From contig NZ_JAMQHS010000001.1 in NCBI RefSeq assembly GCF_023845585.1, positions 1 to 64,000 on the forward strand: 64,000 nucleotides of DNA, read 5' to 3'. Of the stretch, positions 1 through 8,299 are shown piece after piece. Positions within the stretch are counted from its first letter, which is position 1. Each line of letters begins with the position of its first letter. The position numbers and the translations under genes were made by a program. The notes under the pieces were generated by a model. The model was not told the DNA's origin and did no database searches. It saw only the letters and a program-made list of their open reading frames with translations. Source of the stretch: Clostridium sp. CMCC3677 (GTDB lineage: Bacteria > Bacillota > Clostridia > Clostridiales > Clostridiaceae).

Positions 1-133
1 CACATTTACTGTTTGTCCCAATTTTATATTGGGAGCAAGCTAAAATGGGACTATACTCATTTTAGCATTCCTAAGTTCAATTATTCCGCTCACTTTGCTT
101 ATGCATATATCAGCACTATGCTAAAACAGAGCC
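1..133. repeat. Palindromic element copy, cut by window start
   Basis: The right end (about 88-133) is the reverse complement of the terminal sequence seen at 21639-21680, ending in CTAAAACAGAGCC. Positions 1-58 read in reverse complement match 21781-21838 with about six mismatches. It is therefore an inverted copy of the long (about 280 bp) form of the window's palindromic repeat family. No coding potential is seen. Confidence 0.75.
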
Positions 134-183
134 AATAAAAAAGAGCATAGATGTTTTAAAACTGATCTATACTCATAAAAATA

Positions 184-603
184 TTAAACTGTACATTGTT
201 CAATTTCAACGGTGTAATTACCACAACAAGGGCAAATAACTATGCTAACAATATAACTATCATCTATTTTTCCAACTCTAAAAAGCTTGTTATAAGATGT
301 ATTTTCGTATTCTTTACATAGTGTATTTATTATGTATTTATTTTCTTTTGTATAAACATAAAAATGATATTCTAAATAAGCATAAGATTTATTTATATTT
401 TCTTGAGAATCACAGTAACATTTATCGCCATAAAATTCTTTTGAAAAATTAATAACTTTTCCTTCGCATAAAGCATTTAAAATTATATCTAATGATAAGC
501 CTTCAATTTCTTCAACTTCATTATCAGAATCTAAAAATATACCGTCACAATTTTCTTTATTTAATACATATTCTTTATCATCATATACAAACTTATATTC
601 CAT
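184..603 (-). CDS. Hypothetical protein, 139 aa, CxxC near C-terminus
   Basis: I do not recognise the family. The protein is acidic and rich in Asn, Tyr and Glu. A Cys pair (CPCCGNY) sits about 15 residues from the end, and a CYCDS stretch lies mid-protein, so metal binding is possible but unproven. The start (MEYKFVYDDKEYV) follows a good AAGGAGAG site just upstream on the minus strand, which supports a real gene. No signal peptide or membrane segment is visible. It stands alone between a repeat element and a non-coding stretch. Codon use matches the surrounding chromosome. No function can be given. Confidence 0.6.
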   Translation of the reverse strand: MEYKFVYDDKEYVLNKENCDGIFLDSDNEVEEIEGLSLDIILNALCEGKVINFSKEFYGDKCYCDSQENINKSYAYLEYHFYVYTKENKYIINTLCKEYENTSYNKLFRVGKIDDSYIVSIVICPCCGNYTVEIEQCTV

Positions 604-978
604 AAAATTTCTCTCCTTAACTAAATTAATAATAATTATATAATATCATATAATTTTAATGTACATAACAATATATTTGTAATATATTATGTATTAAATA
701 TGTATTGATATTTGTAATAAATAAGATGAAATTTCAATTATTTTATGTAGATTTATTTGGAAATATATAAATAATATACCAAAACATAGTCTGATAATAA
801 ATAATATAAAATGAAACCATTTTGTAAGAATTAGGACACAGATATGTAACAAATAAAAATTTATAGTGATATAAAATAATAATAAGAAATCCTTAATTTT
901 GAATTAATAAACTTTTAAGAGTACTGATGTAAAATTAGTATTATAAAATAAAAATATTTTAGATTGGAGATGAGTTTA
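604..978. other. Non-coding AT-rich gap
   Basis: This stretch holds the 5' regions of the divergent genes on either side. I see no open frame of note, no strong hairpin with a T-run and no clear repeat. Confidence 0.5.
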
Positions 979-1176
979 ATGTTAGAAAAGATTATGTTAA
1001 CTGATAAGGAATATGAAAATTTAGCCAAAGGAATTGCAATGGGAGTTGGATTTGGAACTATTATTGGTACAATTTTTGATAATGCAGTGTTTTTCTTTGC
1101 AGCAGGAGGAGTATTAGGAATAATAGGCTCATTAATCTATTCTAAAATAGAAGAGTATAAAGAAAATCATATATAA
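979..1176 (+). CDS. Small membrane protein, 65 aa
   Basis: Two hydrophobic, Gly/Ala-rich segments (around residues 17-31 and 33-50) separated by an Asp-Asn turn suggest a two-helix membrane hairpin with a short charged tail (EEYKENHI). The ATG at 979 has a GGAG site nine bases upstream. The longer TTG-initiated version from 964 would overlap that ribosome site and is less likely. The family is not recognised, and the gene appears monocistronic. A glycine-zipper-like small membrane protein is a fair description, but no function is shown. Confidence 0.55.
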   Translation: MLEKIMLTDKEYENLAKGIAMGVGFGTIIGTIFDNAVFFFAAGGVLGIIGSLIYSKIEEYKENHI

Positions 1177-1259
1177 TAAACCATAAAAGAAATGCATTAT
1201 TAAGCGTATCAAAACATAATTTAAACATGTGCAAATTTATTAAGACTCTTTTAAATTTA

Positions 1260-1315
1260 GGGTATGTTTTAAATCTGTGTTTATGCATATATTAACACTC
1301 TACTAAAACATAGCA
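1260..1315. repeat. Short palindromic element copy with near-perfect 8-bp target duplication
   Basis: The arms GGGTATGTTTTA and TAAAACATAGC face each other with GTTTATGCATATATTAAC between, the same terminal sequence as the 75-bp copies at 32990 and 44693. The flanks TAAATTTA (1252-1259) and TTAATTTA (1316-1323) agree at 7 of 8 bases. Confidence 0.6.
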
Positions 1316-1361
1316 TTAATTTAAAAATTGGTAAGAGTCAATATTATATAAATTCTAATTT

Positions 1362-1472
1362 TAAAAGTGGATATTAGTATAGTAAATAGTAAAAATCCTT
1401 AAATTTCTTAATTGATCTTTTAAAAGTCTGTAAACTTTTGATTATACTATGAACTGTAAGTATCCACTTTTA
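1362..1472. repeat. 111-bp inverted-repeat stem-loop downstream of ung
   Basis: TAAAAGTGGATA (1362-1373) is repeated inverted as TATCCACTTTTA (1461-1472), and inner AGTATAGT / ATTATACTAT segments can also pair. It abuts the 3' end of the minus-strand ung gene, so it may serve as its transcription end. It could instead be a second class of small palindromic insertion; it lacks an obvious T-run. Confidence 0.45.
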
Positions 1473-1479
1473 GTAATAT

Positions 1480-2157
1480 TTATAGATTTTCTATTTGCCA
1501 ATCTATAGGAGTTTTATTGTCATTTTTCAAAAATTCATTAGTTTTTGAAAATGGTTTACTACCAAAAAAACCTCTAGAGGCAGAAAGAGGACTAGGATGC
1601 ACTGATTTTATTATATGGTGTTTGGGATTTGTTATAAGTTCTTCTTTTCTTATTGCATTATTTCCCCAAAGTATAAATACAATAGGTTTTTCTCTAGTAT
1701 TTAATACCTTTATTATATTATCAGTAAATATTTGCCAGCCTATATTTTTATGTGAATTAGCTTCGCCAGCTCTTACAGTAAGTACTGTATTTAATAATAG
1801 AACACCTTGGTCAGCCCATTTTTTTAGATAACCATTATTAGGTATATAACATCCAATATCATCTTTTAATTCTTTATATATATTTAAAAGTGATGGAGGA
1901 GTCCTAACTCCTGGATTTACTGAAAAACTTAATCCGTGAGCTTGGTTTGGTCCATGATAAGGGTCTTGCCCTAATATAACTACTTTAACATCATCAAAAG
2001 CTGTATAATGAAGAGCATTAAAAATATTATACATATCAGGGTATATTGTTTTTGTTTTATACTCTTGTGATAAATTTTTCCTTAATTTAAGGTAATAATC
2101 TTTTTCAAATTCATTACCTATGTAATTATTCCAATCATTTTTTAATATGTTATTCAT
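1480..2157 (-). CDS. ung: Uracil-DNA glycosylase
   Basis: Family 1 uracil-DNA glycosylase, the base-excision repair enzyme that removes uracil from DNA. The water-activating motif [14 protein letters not shown] and the DNA-intercalating loop [17 protein letters not shown] are both present, as is [12 protein letters not shown]. Length (225 aa) is normal. The ATG at 2157 is chosen because GGGTGAT lies just upstream; an ATG four codons earlier would itself contain that ribosome site. It is a single gene transcribed on the minus strand. Function is certain from motifs. Confidence 0.97.
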   Translation of the reverse strand: MNNILKNDWNNYIGNEFEKDYYLKLRKNLSQEYKTKTIYPDMYNIFNALHYTAFDDVKVVILGQDPYHGPNQAHGLSFSVNPGVRTPPSLLNIYKELKDDIGCYIPNNGYLKKWADQGVLLLNTVLTVRAGEANSHKNIGWQIFTDNIIKVLNTREKPIVFILWGNNAIRKEELITNPKHHIIKSVHPSPLSASRGFFGSKPFSKTNEFLKNDNKTPIDWQIENL

Positions 2158-2284
2158 AAAATCACCCATAATTAGTATATCATTTTTATAAAAAAATAAT
2201 AAATTTTCTTTTTTTATTGTTAGTAGAGATATATATTGTTAAAATATAGAGGTATATAAAAAATTAGTTAAAAGGAGAATTAAC

Positions 2285-3028
2285 ATGGAAAATAAGGTAG
2301 TGGCAATTGTTGCCGGAAACGAAATCAAAGATAAAGATTTAGATGCAGTACTAAATAGATATCCACAAGAAAGAAGAGCTATGTTCCAAGGAGAACAAGG
2401 AAGAGAAGCATTATTAGAACAAGTAGTTGCTTTTGAATTAATGCGTAACTTTGGTAAAGAGTTAAAAATAGATGAGACTGAAGAATATAAAAATTTAGTT
2501 GAAGGATTAGCAAAAGAGGCATTAACTCAATTAGCAATTAACAAAGTATTAGCTGATGTTACAGTTACTGATGAAGATGTTAAAAAGTATTATGATGATA
2601 ATGCAAGTATGTTTATAAATCCACCAACAGTTTCAGCAAAACATATTTTAGTTAAGACTGAAGAAGAAGCTAATTCTATAAAAGAAGAAATAGCAAATGG
2701 ATTAGCATTTGAAGAGGCTGCTAAGAAATATTCAACTTGTCCATCTAAAGAACAAGGTGGAAGTTTAGGGAACTTTGGAAAAGGAGCTATGGTTCCAGAA
2801 TTTGAAAAAGTTGCTTTTGAATCAGAAGTTGGAAAAGTTAGTGAACCAGTTAAAACACAATTCGGTTATCATTTAATATTAGTAGAAAACAAAACTGAAA
2901 GCACAACTGTACCATTTGATCAAGTTAAGGATGCAGTGTTAAAACAACTTATAAATGAAAGACAACAAAACAAATATTTAGAAATGATAAAACAATTATC
3001 AGATAAATATGGTGTTGAAAGAAAATAA
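2285..3028 (+). CDS. Parvulin-type peptidyl-prolyl isomerase, cytosolic
   Basis: The C-terminal half (about residues 112-205) is a PpiC/rotamase domain with SAKHILVKTEEEA at its start, a CPSKEQGGSLGNFGKGAMVPEF core and FGYHLI at its end. The N-terminal part resembles the SurA/PrsA chaperone helices (LLEQVVAFELM). Unlike PrsA there is no signal peptide or lipobox, so it should act in the cytoplasm as a folding helper. The start has an AAAGGAG site. It is monocistronic and followed by a clear intrinsic terminator. Confidence 0.88.
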   Translation: MENKVVAIVAGNEIKDKDLDAVLNRYPQERRAMFQGEQGREALLEQVVAFELMRNFGKELKIDETEEYKNLVEGLAKEALTQLAINKVLADVTVTDEDVKKYYDDNASMFINPPTVSAKHILVKTEEEANSIKEEIANGLAFEEAAKKYSTCPSKEQGGSLGNFGKGAMVPEFEKVAFESEVGKVSEPVKTQFGYHLILVENKTESTTVPFDQVKDAVLKQLINERQQNKYLEMIKQLSDKYGVERK

Positions 3029-3055
3029 TGATATTACTATTTATAAGTAATAGAA

Positions 3056-3113
<58 letters not shown>

Positions 3114-3178
3114 TGTAACGCTTAATGCTTATCTATTTACTTTGAACTAAATAAGAAGTGAGTGTATCCACGTTTACT

Positions 3179-3823
3179 TTATATTAATTCAAAAAATGAA
3201 GTTATGTATTTATCAGAAGCAGTTATAATATCTTCTTTAGAATCTATGCTGAATTCATCTTTTACTGCAATAACTTTCATTCCAGCTACTTTTGCTGATT
3301 TTATAGCAGGAAGTATATCTTCGAATACTACGCATTTATCAGGGGTAGTATCTAATCTTTTAGCAGCGAGTAAATATACGTCTGGAGAATCCTTACCTTT
3401 TTCAGTTTCACCAGTAGTAGTTATTGAATCAAAATAATGATATATATTATTTGTTTTTAAACAAACTTCTAATAATTCATTAGAATTGCTTGTAGCTAGT
3501 CCAATCTTTATATTTTTAGATTTTAGTTTATCTAAAAATTCTATTACACCATCTTTTAGTTTTACCTTTTTTGAATAGTATTCAAAGGCCATATCATGCC
3601 AATGGTTTAGTATTGTCTCAATAGAATCTTCTAGATTGAATCTGTTTTTAAAATACGCTGCTGTTTGTTTAAAGCTTAGATGAATTATATCATTTTTTAA
3701 ATCTTTAGGTAATTCAAGTCCTTTTTCTTTTAGATAATCTATATCTATTTGTTGCCAAATCATCATTGAATCCACTAATGTTCCATCTAAATCAAATATT
3801 GCAGCTTTTATATTATTTAACAT
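3179..3823 (-). CDS. HAD-superfamily phosphatase, beta-phosphoglucomutase-like
   Basis: Class I HAD hydrolase with motif I DLDGTLVDSMMIWQQ (nucleophile Asp in DLDGT), a helical cap, motif II LATSNSN, Lys in TGETEKGKDSPDVYL, and motif IV CVVFEDILPAI. At 214 aa it fits the GmhB/PgmB-like group acting on small sugar phosphates. DSMxxW is typical of clostridial phosphoglycolate/sugar phosphatases, but the substrate is not decidable. Codons match the host. It is transcribed toward the parvulin gene and lies alone. Confidence 0.85.
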   Translation of the reverse strand: MLNNIKAAIFDLDGTLVDSMMIWQQIDIDYLKEKGLELPKDLKNDIIHLSFKQTAAYFKNRFNLEDSIETILNHWHDMAFEYYSKKVKLKDGVIEFLDKLKSKNIKIGLATSNSNELLEVCLKTNNIYHYFDSITTTGETEKGKDSPDVYLLAAKRLDTTPDKCVVFEDILPAIKSAKVAGMKVIAVKDEFSIDSKEDIITASDKYITSFFELI

Positions 3824-3860
3824 TAAGGTCCCCCATTTTTATTTATAAAAAGTTATAAAA

Positions 3861-3890
3861 AAAACTTAAGGGAATGCCTTAAGTTTTTTA
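3861..3890. terminator. Hairpin with T-runs on both strands, upstream of the HAD gene
   Basis: CTTAAGG (3865-3871) pairs with CCTTAAG (3877-3883), flanked by A-run and T-run. On the minus strand it lies about 40 bases before the HAD start and ends in a T-tract, so it could act as a leader attenuator. On the plus strand it would simply stop transcription. Which it does is not clear. Confidence 0.5.
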
Positions 3891-4171
3891 TGTTGTATTA
3901 AATAGTACAGATAAAAATAATTATATTCTCAAAAAAAACTTATGTCAAGAATTCAATTTTATTCATTTTTATGTTACCATAATAATATAATGTAAACTTT
4001 TACAGAAACTGTATTCATGTTTTTTAATTTATATTTCTAAAGATATGACTTAATATATTAAAACACCCTATTATCAATGGGTTTTATGTAGCATCGTTTA
4101 GAAAAGTAGGGGATTATGGACTATTTTAAAAAAAATATAGGATAATGCTTATAATTAATGCTGTAGAAAAG

Positions 4172-4200
4172 TTGTCCATATTTATGTAAAGTGATATAAT
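4172..4200 (+). promoter_or_regulatory. Sigma-A-type promoter of the NlpC/P60 gene
   Basis: TTGTCC (4172-4177) and TATAAT (4195-4200) are separated by exactly 17 bases. The region from 3891 to here otherwise shows only a weak ACCC/GGGT hairpin near 4065-4083. Confidence 0.7.
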
Positions 4201-4232
4201 TTTAGATATGTAAACGCATTTTGTTAATATGA

Positions 4233-4264
4233 AGGAGGGAAGGTTCGAAAAGAACCGGCATTGG
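4233..4264 (+). promoter_or_regulatory. Ribosome site with hairpin spacer
   Basis: GGAGG (4233-4237) is 27 bases before the likely ATG at 4265, too far for normal initiation. Between them GGTTC-GAAAA-GAACC (4242-4256) can fold, which would bring the two to about a 12-base effective distance. Confidence 0.45.
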
Positions 4265-5539
4265 ATGAGAAAAAAGATTTTAGCTGCAATGTTAGCTACT
4301 ATGATTATTGCAGGGTCTTCAGCGCCAGCTTTTGCTACGCCTGGAAATCAAGAATTAAGTGAAACAAGACAAAAATATGCTGAAATAGAACGTAATATAA
4401 GTGAAATTCAAGATAAAATTTATGATTTAGATGCTCAAATAGAGCCTTTAGAGCAAACTGTTACTAATAATAAAAAAGAAGTTAAGAATATTAATACACA
4501 AATTGATAACACAACTAAAGACATAGAACAATGTAAAGAGGAAATTACTAATTTAGATTTAGCATTAGGTGAAAGACTTAAAGCTATATATATGTCAGGA
4601 AATATGGAGTTCAGTTATTTAAACTTCTTATTTGAATCAGAATCTACTAGTGACTTTTTTACAAGAGCAGAATCATTAGGTAGAATTTTAGGTAGAGATA
4701 AGAAAGCTATAAAAGAAATAGCTGAAAAAAGAGATTCATTAAATGAAAAGATAACTTCTTTAGAAGATAAAAAGAAAGAAATAGACAAGCTTAATGCAGA
4801 AGTTCAAGTGAGCTTATCAGAATTAGACGTTAAAAAGAAAGATCAAGAAGTATTAGTTGGAAAGACAAAAGAAGAAAAGAAGAAATTTGATGAAGAATAT
4901 TTATCACAAATGGAAAGAGATGTTGTTAAATCACAAATAGATGTGATAGATAGTTCAAGCAGTTCTCTTAGTGATTTAAAATCTGCAATCTCTCAATTAA
5001 GAAATTTAAGAGATAGCCAACTTAAGAGCCCAATAGTTATAGAAGAAGTAAATGCAAAGATTGAAAGTGCAAAGAGTACAGTATCACAAAAAGAACAAGA
5101 AGAAGAAGCTAAAAGAGCAGCAGCGGCATCAGCAGCAGCTTCAAGTAATACTCCAAGCAGAGGAAATTCAGGTTCTACAAATGTTACTGTTCCATCAGCA
5201 GGTAATGCTCAAGCTATATTAAATGAAGCTTATAATCATTTAGGAAAAGCTTATGTATATGGAGCAACAGGTCCAAGCAACTTTGACTGTTCAGGATTTA
5301 CTCAATATGTGTATAGAAAAGCGGCAGGTGTTGATATAACAAGAACTACTTATTCACAAATAGGGGTAGGAGTACCTGTATCACAAGATCAATTACAACC
5401 AGGTGATTTAGTATTTACTCATGCAGGTCATGTTGGTATATACGTTGGTGGAGGTAGCATGATTCATGCACCACAAACAGGAGACGTTGTAAAAGTATCA
5501 TCAGTATATAAATTCTATGCGGCTAGAAGAATTTTATAA
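4265..5539 (+). CDS. Secreted coiled-coil NlpC/P60 peptidoglycan hydrolase
   Basis: A cleavable signal peptide (ILAAMLATMIIAGSSAPAFA) is followed by a long coiled coil (about residues 30-265), a low-complexity Ala/Ser/Gly linker (about 280-315) and a C-terminal NlpC/P60 domain. Catalytic Cys342 (NFDCSGFTQYVY) and His389 (HAGHVGIYVGGG) are both present. The layout equals that of CwlO / PcsB-type DL-endopeptidases, which act at the cell wall and are often controlled by FtsEX; ftsEX lies at 28.3-29.9 kb here. I choose ATG 4265 because it begins a normal signal peptide. The alternative ATG 4229 would put the only GGAGG inside the gene. Confidence 0.9.
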   Translation: MRKKILAAMLATMIIAGSSAPAFATPGNQELSETRQKYAEIERNISEIQDKIYDLDAQIEPLEQTVTNNKKEVKNINTQIDNTTKDIEQCKEEITNLDLALGERLKAIYMSGNMEFSYLNFLFESESTSDFFTRAESLGRILGRDKKAIKEIAEKRDSLNEKITSLEDKKKEIDKLNAEVQVSLSELDVKKKDQEVLVGKTKEEKKKFDEEYLSQMERDVVKSQIDVIDSSSSSLSDLKSAISQLRNLRDSQLKSPIVIEEVNAKIESAKSTVSQKEQEEEAKRAAAASAAASSNTPSRGNSGSTNVTVPSAGNAQAILNEAYNHLGKAYVYGATGPSNFDCSGFTQYVYRKAAGVDITRTTYSQIGVGVPVSQDQLQPGDLVFTHAGHVGIYVGGGSMIHAPQTGDVVKVSSVYKFYAARRIL

Positions 5540-5551
5540 TATATAATATTT

Positions 5552-5592
5552 AAAATAAGGCTAGATATGTAATTGTCTAGCCTTATTTTGTT
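5552..5592 (+). terminator. Intrinsic terminator
   Basis: AAAATAAGGCTAGA (5552-5565) pairs with TCTAGCCTTATTTT (5576-5589), ending the NlpC/P60 transcript. A decayed half copy of the palindromic repeat (GACACTTTGCTAAAACACAAC, near 5667-5688) lies just beyond. Confidence 0.85.
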
Positions 5593-5778
5593 GTATATAA
5601 AATTTAGTTCTATTTAAAGTTAACTACAATATATGAAATTATAGTTATAAGACTTAATTATATATAGACACTTTGCTAAAACACAACTAGAAAATAAAAT
5701 ACTAAAATCATATTAAGTTGTTTAGAATAAATGTATAAGTTATAATTATTTAGAATATATGGATAAAGGAAGATAACT

Positions 5779-6531
5779 ATGCTTGAAAATAATTTAATTA
5801 ATTTAGATACAGATGAAGTCATAGATGATTTACAATTAAAGGGATTACGATTAATACAAAAGGTTAATGGATTTAAATTTGGAGTAGATGCCGTAATATT
5901 ATCTGATTTTGCAAATGTTAAGAATAAACATAGAGTTATTGATTTATGTACAGGTACAGGGATAGTACCATTTTTGTTATATGGAAAGTATAGTCCTAAA
6001 GAAATTTATGGATTAGAGATACAACAAGAGATGGTTGATATGGCAGAGAAAAGTGTAAAATTAAATGCATTAGAAGATAAGGTTAGATTTATAAGGGAAG
6101 ATTTAAAAAATATAGAGTATTTAAAGAAAATGGATAAGTTTGATGTAGTTACTGTAAACCCACCATACAAGTTAAATAATGCAGGAATTATAAATCCTAG
6201 TGATAAACTTGCTATTGCAAGGCATGAAGTTTTATGTAATCTAGAAGATGTGATTTATGCATCTAAAGTATTACTAAAAGATAATGGCAGAATGTTTATA
6301 GTACATAGACCAGAGAGATTAGCAGATATATTTACGTTAATGAGAAAATATAAAATAGAGCCTAAAAGAGTTAAAATGGTATATCCTAAACCTGGTAAGG
6401 CAGCAAATATAGTATTGGTAGAAGGGCAAAGAGATGGTGGAGCATATTTGAAATGGGATATTCCTTTATATGTTCACAATGAGGATGGATCTTATACAAA
6501 GCAAATAGATAAAATATATGGGAGGATATAA
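5779..6531 (+). CDS. tRNA1(Val) adenine-37 N6-methyltransferase-like protein
   Basis: SAM-dependent methyltransferase of the TrmN6/YabB type. Motif I is VIDLCTGTGIVPFLL, motif II is IYGLEIQQEMVDMA, and the catalytic NPPY motif (VTVNPPYK) marks an amino-group methyltransferase. KFGVDAVILSDF near the N-terminus is typical of the family. In E. coli the family modifies A37 of tRNA-Val; the target here is inferred. It ends one base before rsmI, so the two form an operon of RNA methyltransferases, as in many Firmicutes. Confidence 0.88.
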   Translation: MLENNLINLDTDEVIDDLQLKGLRLIQKVNGFKFGVDAVILSDFANVKNKHRVIDLCTGTGIVPFLLYGKYSPKEIYGLEIQQEMVDMAEKSVKLNALEDKVRFIREDLKNIEYLKKMDKFDVVTVNPPYKLNNAGIINPSDKLAIARHEVLCNLEDVIYASKVLLKDNGRMFIVHRPERLADIFTLMRKYKIEPKRVKMVYPKPGKAANIVLVEGQRDGGAYLKWDIPLYVHNEDGSYTKQIDKIYGRI

Positions 6532-6532
6532 A

Positions 6533-7378
6533 ATGGAAGTAGGAAATTTATATTTAGTACCAACTCCAATAGGAAATTTAAAAGATATAACATTAAGAGC
6601 TTTAGAAATACTAAAAGAAGTGGATATCATAGCAGCTGAAGATACTAGACAGACTTTAAAGTTATTAAATCACTTTGATATAAAGAAAACATTAATGAGC
6701 TATCATAAATTTAATGAGAAGGATAAGAGTAATGAAATTATCGACAAACTATTAAATGGTCAAAGTATAGCTTTAGTATCTGATGCGGGAACACCAGGAA
6801 TATCAGATCCGGGGAGCGTTATAGTAAGAAGATGTATAGAACAGGGAATAAAATTTAGTGTATTACCTGGTGCAACAGCTATAACAACAGCTCTGGTATA
6901 TTCTGGATTAGATACAACTAAATTTATTTTTAGAGGTTTTTTACCTAGAGAAAATAAAGAAAGAAATATAATAAAAGAAGAATTACTTCAAAGTCAAGAA
7001 ACTTTAATATTTTATGAAGCTCCTCATAGATTAATTGATACGTTATCTTTTTTATATGACTCGTTTGGAAATAGACAAATTGCAGTTTGTAGAGAATTAA
7101 CAAAATTATATGAACAAATATTTAGAGGCTCTGTTGAAGAATCTATTAATTATTTTACAGAAAATAAACCTAGAGGAGAGTTTGTACTTGTACTTGAAGG
7201 AAAAAAACTTGAAGAAATAAAACAAGAAAGAGAAAGTGAATGGATTGATTTATCAATTCAAGATCATATAATAAAATATATAAATGAAGGTATAAGCAAA
7301 AAAGAAGCAATTAAATGTGTTGCTAAAGATAGAGGTATACCTAAAAGTGAAGTTTATAAATTTTCAATTGATATATAA
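6533..7378 (+). CDS. rsmI: 16S rRNA (cytidine-1402-2'-O)-methyltransferase
   Basis: Tetrapyrrole-methylase-fold enzyme that 2'-O-methylates C1402 of 16S rRNA. Recognisable are LYLVPTPIGNLKDITLRAL, AAEDTRQTLKLL, SDAGTPGISDPG and FYEAPHRL. ATG 6533 has GGAGG at 6521-6525; an upstream in-frame ATG (6518) overlaps the preceding gene and lacks a site. Length is 281 aa, normal. It is cotranscribed with the upstream methyltransferase. Confidence 0.96.
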   Translation: MEVGNLYLVPTPIGNLKDITLRALEILKEVDIIAAEDTRQTLKLLNHFDIKKTLMSYHKFNEKDKSNEIIDKLLNGQSIALVSDAGTPGISDPGSVIVRRCIEQGIKFSVLPGATAITTALVYSGLDTTKFIFRGFLPRENKERNIIKEELLQSQETLIFYEAPHRLIDTLSFLYDSFGNRQIAVCRELTKLYEQIFRGSVEESINYFTENKPRGEFVLVLEGKKLEEIKQERESEWIDLSIQDHIIKYINEGISKKEAIKCVAKDRGIPKSEVYKFSIDI

Positions 7379-7385
7379 AATAAAC

Positions 7386-7411
7386 AGCACCTCTAAAATT
7401 TTAGAGGTGCT
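7386..7411. terminator. Bidirectional terminator between rsmI and abrB
   Basis: A 26-base perfect palindrome, AGCACCTCTAAAA and its complement, separates the convergent genes. On the minus strand it is followed by a T-rich stretch. On the plus strand the trailing sequence is weaker. Confidence 0.7.
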
Positions 7412-7441
7412 AATATTGTCATTAAGTATAATTAATAGATA

Positions 7442-7687
7442 TTATCTATTGTTTTTTATTTCATCTAAACAATTAGTACAAACATTTTTTCCTTTATAGT
7501 TTATAACGTCTCTTGCATCTCCGCAGAATATACAAGCTGGTTCATATTTTTTAAGGATTATTTGTTCACCGTCTACATAAATTTCTAAAGCGTCTTTTTC
7601 AGCAATATCTAAAGTTCTTCTTAATTCTATTGGAATAACAATTCTACCTAATTCATCTACTCTTCTAACTACACCTGTTGATTTCAT
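7442..7687 (-). CDS. abrB: Transition-state regulator AbrB
   Basis: The N-terminal swapped-hairpin DNA-binding domain is near-identical in pattern to Bacillus AbrB/SpoVT (STGVVRRVDELGRIVIPIEL, RRTLDI, DALEIYVDGEQIILKKY). The C-terminus carries two Cys pairs, C52/C55 (CIFC) and C70/C73 (CTNC), a clostridial zinc-ribbon-like feature not found in B. subtilis AbrB. In spore formers AbrB represses post-exponential genes and is itself shut off by Spo0A. A Spo0A-box-like site lies just upstream of the start (7711-7717). Length is 81 aa, normal for clostridia. Confidence 0.93.
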   Translation of the reverse strand: MKSTGVVRRVDELGRIVIPIELRRTLDIAEKDALEIYVDGEQIILKKYEPACIFCGDARDVINYKGKNVCTNCLDEIKNNR

Positions 7688-7710
7688 AAAAATTCCTCCT
7701 AATTACAATG

Positions 7711-7729
7711 TTCGACATTCTACTCTGAC
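7711..7729 (-). promoter_or_regulatory. Spo0A-box-like site(s) upstream of abrB
   Basis: TTCGACA (7711-7717) is the exact complement of the 0A-box core TGTCGAA. A second, weaker version TCTGACA is at 7723-7729. Spo0A repression of abrB through two adjacent boxes is established in B. subtilis; binding here is inferred. The rest of 7730-8299 is AT-rich with no other feature I can support. Confidence 0.55.
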
Positions 7730-8299
7730 ATATTACCAAGTATGTAATATAAAGTCAATATATATTTTATGTTTTTTGTATAATAAGTTACAAATTTCAA
7801 CTTTAATAAACATTATATATAAAATATACTACCATATTTTAGAAATGTCAATAGAATTTTTAGAATTTTTTACTATACAATATAAGATGATTTTAATATA
7901 AAAAATTGCATTACTACTGAGGTTAAATGGGATAAGCCTATATTAAAATAAAAAAAGTAAAAACAATTAGTAAAAATTAGAAAATATGGATAATTACCAA
8001 TTTGTCATATAAATATTAAAAAACACAAAAAAATTTAAAAATATATAAAAAAACAATGCATATTGTCTTAAACAGACAAAAAATATTATTTTTCCATATA
8101 ATAATTTAAAACAATTATAAATAAAACAGAAAATATAAAACAATTAAAAAATAGAAATTATAATTTATATACTAAATTTTTGAATTATCATATATAATAA
8201 AAACATATTCAGATTATTATAATGGTAAAAATAACTTGTAATAAGTTTATTTTTACTATATAATTTATTTAAATATACTAAGAAAGTGTGGGATATTAT

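Noticed and set aside
3891..4228. c-di-AMP (ydaO) riboswitch before the NlpC/P60 gene
   Set aside because: Wall hydrolases often have one, but I could not find its conserved segments, and a -35/-10 promoter lies only about 60 bases before the start.
4242..4256. tRNA T-arm-like GGTTCGA
   Set aside because: No acceptor stem or anticodon arm around it. It is part of a small hairpin in the leader of a secreted hydrolase.
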